64,000 bases of DNA from Micrococcales bacterium (lineage in GTDB: Bacteria > Actinomycetota > Actinomycetes > Actinomycetales > Dermatophilaceae). The stretch covers positions 215,602 through 279,601 of the forward strand of contig JAJTBD010000001.1 of the NCBI GenBank assembly GCA_021287075.1, written 5' to 3'. This document shows positions 59,127-64,000 of the stretch, piece after piece. The first letter of the stretch is position 1; the number at the start of each line of letters is the position of its first letter. The position numbers were made by a program, and so were the translations under genes. The notes below the pieces were generated by a model that had not been told where the DNA came from, did no database searches, and saw only the letters and a program-made list of their open reading frames with translations.

Positions 59127-59912
59127 CTACGCCCGATGCCACCGGGGCTCCCGACGGGCGATCGAGCGCAGCTGGCGGCCGCGGTAGTCCACGCCCCACT
59201 CCGTGATCCGCTTGAGGGACTCGCGGGCGATGTCCGGGTTCATCTTGGAGTCGCCGATCTCGCGCTCGATGAAGGTGATCGGGACCTCCACGACCCGCAG
59301 GCCCGCGTGGATGGCCCGGCGGGTGAGGTCGGTCTGGAAGCAGTAGCCCATGGACTCGACCGAGTCGAGGTCCATGGCGCGCAGGGCGTCGGTCCGATAG
59401 ACGCGGTATCCGGCGGTGGCGTCGTTGACGGGCATGCCCAGCACGGCCTTGATGTAGAGGTTGCCGCCGTAGGAGAGCGCCTTGCGATGTGGCGGCCAGT
59501 TGACCACCGACCCACCGCGCACATAGCGCGAGCCGATGACGGCGTCGGCCTCGCGCGCCGCCTCCAGCATCGCCGGCAGGTGCTCGGGCTGGTGGGAGCC
59601 GTCGGCGTCCATCTCGACGACCGCGTCATAGCCCCGCTCCAGCGCCCATCGGAAACCCGCCAGGTAGGCCATGCCGAGGCCCTCCTTGCCGGTGCGGTGC
59701 AGGACCGAGATCTGGGGGTCGGCGGCCGCGAGCCCGTCGGCGACCTCGCCCGTGCCGTCCGGGGATTTGTCGTCGAGGACGAGGATGTCGACCTCGGGCG
59801 TGGCACGGCGCACCCGCTCGACGATGCGCGGGAGGTTGTCGCGCTCGTTGTAGGTCGGGATGAGCACGACGACCCGCGTCAGCGGCGGTCGCGCGGTGAC
59901 TGCATCAGACAC
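59127..59912 (-). CDS. Polyprenol monophosphomannose synthase (Ppm1/DPM1-like)
   Basis: 261 residues. GT2 glycosyltransferase with LIPTYNERDNLP, VLDDKSPDGTG, EMDADGSHQPEHLP (the DXD motif) and RYVRGGSV. It transfers mannose from GDP-mannose to polyprenyl phosphate for lipoglycan and protein mannosylation. In mycobacteria it is fused to Lnt (Ppm1); here the genes are separate and overlap by 8 bp. The start GTG at 59912 has AAGGAA 9 nt upstream; the upstream ATG at 59948 lies inside lnt. Confidence 0.9.
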   Translation of the reverse strand: MSDAVTARPPLTRVVVLIPTYNERDNLPRIVERVRRATPEVDILVLDDKSPDGTGEVADGLAAADPQISVLHRTGKEGLGMAYLAGFRWALERGYDAVVEMDADGSHQPEHLPAMLEAAREADAVIGSRYVRGGSVVNWPPHRKALSYGGNLYIKAVLGMPVNDATAGYRVYRTDALRAMDLDSVESMGYCFQTDLTRRAIHAGLRVVEVPITFIEREIGDSKMNPDIARESLKRITEWGVDYRGRQLRSIARREPRWHRA

Positions 59913-61503
59913 TGGCTCGGGTTTCCTTCGGCTGGGGGTGGGCCTCATCCGACCCTAGCGCCCCACGGCGCCGCACCCGCGGCGCGACACCAAGGCCCAG
60001 CAGCAGGAGCGCGGCCAGCGCCTCGGGCGTGGGCCCGATGCGGTCCGAGAGTGTGGTCTGCGAGCGGATGACGGCCTCCTCGACGATCTGGTCTGCCGTG
60101 AAGAGCGTCGAGGAGTGCCCATATGTTCCGTCGGGGCGGATCAGGGCGCTCACGCCGACGGTGGAGACGTGGGCGACGGAGCGACCGTGCTCGATGGCCC
60201 GGATCCGGGAGATCGCGAACTGCTGCTCCGCCTCGTCGGTGTATCCGAAGGTCGCGTTGTTGGTCTGGACCAGCAGCAGGCTGTCGGTGCGCCCGGCCTG
60301 GGTGGAGCTGGAGCGCATCAGGCCGTCATAGGCGACCTCGAAGCAGATCGTCGGGATCGCCCAGTAGGGCGCCTGGTCGGGGGCCTCGACCCGGAAGGCA
60401 CCGTCGCGGGTGCCCTTGGTGAAGTCCCGGGTCACGTAGTCGACCTTGTCGCTGAAGTGCCGGAAGAAGCCGCGATAGGGGATGTACTCCGCGAAGGGCA
60501 CCGGGTGCTGCTTGACATAGCGCTCCGGCGGCGAGCCGTCCGGCCGGAAGAGCAGCGAGGCGTTGGAGATGTCGGGGGCCGGCTCGTCGAGGACGGCGCC
60601 GACGACGACCGGCACCCCCACGGCCCGCACCGCACGGTCGATGGCGACCCGCGCGTCGGCATTGCGCAGCGGGTCGATGTCGGAGGAGTTCTCCGGCCAG
60701 ACGACGAGGCTGACTCCCCCGGCGGCCTTGGCACGCTCGGCGAGTCGGAGCGTCCCCTCGACGTGGTTGTCGAGCACCTTGCGCCGCTCTGCGTTGAAGT
60801 CGAGGCCCGCGCGCGGGACATTGCCCTGCACCAGACCCACCCGCACGGTGCGGCCGTCGGTGGGCAGGGGCACCAGTGCCGAGCCTCCACAGAGCACGGC
60901 GACGCAGCCGAGCGCCACGGCCGGCCACCGCATCCGGTATGCCGTGGTGCCGCCTGCCAGCGCGGCGTGCAGCCCCGCGCCGACAGCGGCCACCGCCATC
61001 GTCACCAGCGGCGCGCCTCCGATCGAGGCGAGTGCCGCGAGGGGGCTGTCGGCCTGGCTGAACGCCAGTCGCGCCCACGGGAACCCGCCCCACGGCGTGG
61101 TGCCCCTGGCGAGCTCCTGGAGGGCCCATCCGAGGGGCACCGCGGCATACGCCCAGGCAGCCCACCCGCGCCGGAGCAGGGGCAGCCGCACCCACGCCAG
61201 CACGGCGCACATGGCCGCGATGTAGAGCGCCTGGAGGGTCGCCAGGGCGAACCACGGGAGGTGGCCGACGAAGATCCCGGACCACGCGAGGGTGGGGACG
61301 AAGAAGACAAGGCCGAAGACCAGACCGACGGCCGCCGCGAGCCGGGCGCCGGCGCCGAGCGTGGCGGCCGACAGCATCGCGACCGCGATCGGCGCGAGCC
61401 ACCACAGGTCGTGCCCGGGGAAGGCGAGCCACAGGGCCAGGCCCCCAAGGACCGCGAGCAGGAGACGCAGCGGGAGCAGCAGCGCGATGCGGTCGGGGAG
61501 CAC
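59905..61503 (-). CDS. lnt: Apolipoprotein N-acyltransferase
   Basis: 532 residues. N-terminal membrane region (residues 10-220, about seven helices) followed by the nitrilase domain. The catalytic triad is Glu271 (VVWPENSS), Lys331 (YVKQHPVPF) and Cys387 (TICFEVAYDG). It adds the third acyl chain to lipoproteins. The start is GTG with TACGGT 7 nt upstream, suggesting a leaderless message. It overlaps the Ppm1-like gene. Confidence 0.93.
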   Translation of the reverse strand: MLPDRIALLLPLRLLLAVLGGLALWLAFPGHDLWWLAPIAVAMLSAATLGAGARLAAAVGLVFGLVFFVPTLAWSGIFVGHLPWFALATLQALYIAAMCAVLAWVRLPLLRRGWAAWAYAAVPLGWALQELARGTTPWGGFPWARLAFSQADSPLAALASIGGAPLVTMAVAAVGAGLHAALAGGTTAYRMRWPAVALGCVAVLCGGSALVPLPTDGRTVRVGLVQGNVPRAGLDFNAERRKVLDNHVEGTLRLAERAKAAGGVSLVVWPENSSDIDPLRNADARVAIDRAVRAVGVPVVVGAVLDEPAPDISNASLLFRPDGSPPERYVKQHPVPFAEYIPYRGFFRHFSDKVDYVTRDFTKGTRDGAFRVEAPDQAPYWAIPTICFEVAYDGLMRSSSTQAGRTDSLLLVQTNNATFGYTDEAEQQFAISRIRAIEHGRSVAHVSTVGVSALIRPDGTYGHSSTLFTADQIVEEAVIRSQTTLSDRIGPTPEALAALLLLGLGVAPRVRRRGALGSDEAHPQPKETRASV

Positions 61504-61863
61504 GGGGTCAACCGTAGGACACGAAGCGGCCCGCTCCGCCGTTGGGACCAGCGTGGGCCAGCCGGGTGCTGGCTCCGCACTGTTGTCTACTAGGCGTGCG
61601 GGCCGTCTCGTCGTTCCTCGTCCGCGGGTCCAGAGGACACCGCGCCGGTGGGTGCTCCGCTCGGCACTGGCGAGAGCAGCAGTGGTGCTGCGCGCCGTCG
61701 GAGGGCCTGGTCTCGGTGTCGTGGACCCGGGGGATGCCGGGAACCGTCCCCGACAGATTACCCACTCCGGGCGGGCGGATGAAGCGGCGTCGGCGTGTCC
61801 GCGGGCGACACGCCGCAGGGCCGCGGCGGGTGTGACGAGCGGGACAGCAGATGCCCAGGGCGG
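61504..61863. other. Intergenic region between lnt and the amidohydrolase gene
   Basis: 360 bp with no convincing gene. The only notable structure is a 9-bp perfect hairpin at 61791-61815 (CGGCGTGTC, 7-nt loop, GACACGCCG), a possible terminator for the amidohydrolase gene, whose stop is 49 bp away. An Arg-rich ORF at 61595-61835 lacks ribosome binding and conserved features. Confidence 0.4.
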
Positions 61864-63399
61864 TCAGCCGCGGTGCAGCGTGAGCCCGTCGCGGACCGTG
61901 AGCGAGACGGTCGGCGCCGGCCCGGTCGGGTCGGGTGCGCCGTCGACGACCAGGGCGCCCGACCACGCCACGAAGGTGGCCTCTCCCCCGGTCCGGATCC
62001 GGCCGCGGCCCTCGATGCGGGCGGCCTGCCAGCCGGCGACGGTGTGGGCCTCCAGGGCCTGCGCCGGGGTGAGGCCCTGGCCCGGGGTGCGGTGGTCGAC
62101 GAAGCCCCGCAGCCCGCCCCAGCCGTCGAGCGGTGTCACGGGGGCGTCGGAGCCGCCCGCCAGGGCCAGGCCGGCGGCGAGCATGTCGCGGAAGGGGTTG
62201 AGACGGGTGTCGCGCTCGGGGCCCAGCCGCACGGCATACAGCTCGCTCGGCCCGCCCCAGAGCGCGTCGAAGGCGGGCTGGACGCTGGCGACCACCCCGA
62301 GCCGGGCCAGGCGTGCGGCGCCTGCCGCGTCGATGCCCTCGACATGCTCCAGACGGTGGCGGCTGCGCCGGATCGCCTCTGCCCCAACGATTCCCGCCGC
62401 CGCCTCGATGCCCTCGATGGCGGTGTCGACCCCTGCGTCGCCGATGACGTGGAAGCCGCCCTGGATGCCGGCGAGCGTGCACGCGGCGATGTGGTCGCGG
62501 ACCTCGGCCACCGTGAGGAAGGCCTGGCCCCGCTCCCCGGGCGCGTCGGCGTAGTCCGCCCGGAGACGGGCCGTGCGCGAGCCGATGGAGCCGTCGATGT
62601 TGAGGTCACCGGCGAGCCCATGGGCGCCGTGCAGCGCCTGGGCGTCGCGGGCCTGCCGCTCGTCGTGGACGAGCTCGGCCCAGTAGGGCACCACCTGGGC
62701 GAGCCCTGGCTGCTCGGCGACCGCGATGACATCGGCGAGGTCGTCGGCCGAGGCGACCTTGGGGCCGTTGTTCTCGTGGACGCAGACGATCCCGATCGCC
62801 GCCGCGCGACGCAGGGCGGTCTCGATGTCGGCCCGTCGCTCCGGGCCCGTCCGCAGCGCGTCCATCGCACCACCGGCGGCCTCATGTGCCTCCAGGGTCA
62901 CCCGCCCGCTCGCCTCCCAGCCGGGCAGCCGGTCGACACCACTGGCCGCCACCAGTGCCGAGGACAGCACCGCGCTGTGGAAGTCGATCCGGGGTGCATA
63001 GACCACCGCCCCTCCCCCGGCCCGGTCCAGCTCGGCCATCGTGAGGGGGGTCGGGTCGGGCCAGCGGGTCTCGTCCCAGTTGGGCGCGAAGACAGGTGTG
63101 CCCGGGCTGCGCCGGGCGTGGGCGGCGATCCGGTCGAGCGCGTCCTCACGGCTTGTCGCGTCGGTGAGGTCGGCACTGCGCAGCTGCTGACCGGTGTGGG
63201 ACAGGTGCACGTGGGCGTCGACCAGCCCCGGCGTGACCACCGCGCCCGCCAGGTCGACGACCTCGTCCACTCCGTCGGCGTGGCCGGCGGCCCCCGCGTC
63301 GTCACCGATCCAGACGATCCTCGCCCCGTCGACGACGAAGGCCGTGGCTGCCGGGTGCTCGGAGGTGACGACGGTGCCGCCGCGCAGGAGGGTGCTCAC
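61864..63399 (-). CDS. Amidohydrolase family protein (YtcJ-like)
   Basis: 511 residues. TIM-barrel metal hydrolase of the amidohydrolase superfamily, with TPGLVDAHVHLSHTG (metal-binding His pair, near residue 60), FHVIGDAGVDTA and HRLEHVEGID. The C-terminal beta domain includes WSGALVVDG. Substrates of YtcJ-type proteins are unknown. The start is GTG. A GCGGCATACTCGATCCCC stretch lies just before it and contains CATACT as a possible -10 box 8 nt upstream. Confidence 0.85.
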   Translation of the reverse strand: MSTLLRGGTVVTSEHPAATAFVVDGARIVWIGDDAGAAGHADGVDEVVDLAGAVVTPGLVDAHVHLSHTGQQLRSADLTDATSREDALDRIAAHARRSPGTPVFAPNWDETRWPDPTPLTMAELDRAGGGAVVYAPRIDFHSAVLSSALVAASGVDRLPGWEASGRVTLEAHEAAGGAMDALRTGPERRADIETALRRAAAIGIVCVHENNGPKVASADDLADVIAVAEQPGLAQVVPYWAELVHDERQARDAQALHGAHGLAGDLNIDGSIGSRTARLRADYADAPGERGQAFLTVAEVRDHIAACTLAGIQGGFHVIGDAGVDTAIEGIEAAAGIVGAEAIRRSRHRLEHVEGIDAAGAARLARLGVVASVQPAFDALWGGPSELYAVRLGPERDTRLNPFRDMLAAGLALAGGSDAPVTPLDGWGGLRGFVDHRTPGQGLTPAQALEAHTVAGWQAARIEGRGRIRTGGEATFVAWSGALVVDGAPDPTGPAPTVSLTVRDGLTLHRG

Positions 63400-63468
63400 G
63401 GGGATCGAGTATGCCGCGTGCTCCCCCGCAGTCCACGCACACCCCGCGGGGCGCTAGGTTCGGTCCCC

Positions 63469-63969
63469 ATGGCGAGCTCCACTCCGGCGATCAAGGCCCT
63501 CGAGCGGGCCCGGGTGCCCCACACGGTCCACGCGTATGCCCACGACCCGAAGGCGCCCTCCTATGGCCTCGAGGCGGCGGAGGCTCTGGGCCTCGACCCG
63601 GCGACCGTCTTCAAGACCCTGCTCGTCGAGCACGGCGGCTCGCTCGCCGTCGCGGTGGTGCCCGTCGACCGCCAGCTGGATCTCAAGGCAGCGGCCACGG
63701 CACTCGGCTGGAAGAAGGCCGCGATGGCCGATCCCCATGCGGCAGAGCGCTCCTCCGGATATGTCGTGGGCGGGATCTCGCCACTGGGGCAGAAGCGCCG
63801 GCTGCCGACGGTCGTCGACGAGTCGGCCCGCGCGCTACCCACGATCTATGTCTCCGGTGGGCGCCGGGGCCTCGACCTCGGCCTGGCGCCCCAGGATCTG
63901 GTGGATCTGCTCGGCGCGTCCTATGCGCCGCTCGCCCGCGGCTGGTGTACCCGGCCATCAGGTTGGTAG
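63469..63969 (+). CDS. ybaK: Cys-tRNA(Pro)/Cys-tRNA(Cys) deacylase YbaK/EbsC
   Basis: 166 residues. YbaK/ProX-like fold with VFKTLLVEHGG, VVPVDRQLDLKAAA, GYVVGGISPLGQKRRLPTVVDESA and TIYVSGGRRGLDL. It removes cysteine from misacylated tRNA(Pro). The ATG at 63469 has TAGGTT 8 nt upstream (leaderless). It is divergent from the amidohydrolase gene. The stop is at 63967, 31 bp before the window end. Confidence 0.92.
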   Translation: MASSTPAIKALERARVPHTVHAYAHDPKAPSYGLEAAEALGLDPATVFKTLLVEHGGSLAVAVVPVDRQLDLKAAATALGWKKAAMADPHAAERSSGYVVGGISPLGQKRRLPTVVDESARALPTIYVSGGRRGLDLGLAPQDLVDLLGASYAPLARGWCTRPSGW

Positions 63970-64000
63970 CAGCGCGCCTGCTTGAACGAGCGAGAACCTC

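Noticed and set aside
61595..61835. Arg-rich ORF in the lnt-amidohydrolase gap
   Set aside because: The composition is that of random GC-rich DNA. The start context is poor and there is no recognisable feature.

Overview
The window is a GC-rich (roughly 70 percent) chromosomal segment of an actinobacterium, most likely Micrococcales (an Intrasporangiaceae-like lineage is my guess). The markers are RbpA, a GarA-type FHA protein, the FtsR MerR regulator, a MocR-type PdxR, a split Lnt/polyprenol-mannose synthase pair, SbcCD, and many promoters whose -10 box lies 6-8 nt before the start codon (leaderless mRNAs). No rRNA, tRNA, CRISPR array or intact insertion sequence was seen.

Layout. 1-3.1 kb: PLP synthase pdxS-pdxT with the divergent regulator pdxR. 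3.1-5.4 kb: a MoxR ATPase and VWA (CoxE-like) pair. 5.5-11.2 kb: a conserved actinobacterial cluster (CDP-alcohol phosphatidyltransferase, DUF881, Sbp, DUF881, gcvH, garA, ftsR, bifunctional nuclease, second MerR) in the same order as the mycobacterial Rv1822-Rv1830 region. It is followed by gcvP behind a glycine riboswitch. 14.5-19 kb: sbcD-sbcC. 19-25.7 kb: a glutamate-cysteine ligase-like enzyme, an unrecognised membrane protein, a three-gene operon of small anchored extracytoplasmic proteins, a histidine phosphatase, DUF1697 and OsmC. 25.7-31.5 kb: a divergent membrane pyrophosphatase, a YciO/Sua5-like protein, a dicarboxylate symporter gene split by an in-frame TAG, and an SCO6745-like protein. 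31.6-39.5 kb: two MFS transporters, NUDIX, two GtrA proteins, a DUF4031-HD fusion, a cupin, rlmC and tpx.

40.1-41.6 kb looks like a recombination scar: a gene-poor stretch with a possible IS256-like remnant, a GNAT gene, and the C-terminal half of an arylamine N-acetyltransferase lying directly behind the stop codon of a UvrA-like ABC ATPase gene. 44-48.2 kb holds an SSB paralogue, a class I HMG-CoA reductase and a YjjI glycyl-radical enzyme with its YjjW activase, which implies an anaerobic lifestyle phase. 48.3-54.9 kb is an ESX/WXG-type polymorphic toxin island: an EspC-like small protein, a 1451-residue Rhs toxin, a probable immunity protein, an unrecognised protein and two YbaB/EspL-like proteins. 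55-64 kb: a secreted coiled-coil M15 peptidase, a UMF1 transporter, rbpA, fxsA, polyprenol-phosphate mannose synthase, lnt, an amidohydrolase and a YbaK deacylase.

The most striking feature not explained by genes is the 9-mer GTATGCCGC / GCGGCATAC. I count 32 exact copies (about one expected from base composition), in both orientations, in all three coding frames and between genes. Two inverted pairs form terminator stems, the arrangement known for DNA uptake sequences in other phyla. Codon-pair preference is the main competing explanation, because about 20 copies encode Tyr-Ala-Ala or Ala-Ala-Tyr. All coordinates and starts were worked out by eye; no database search was run.
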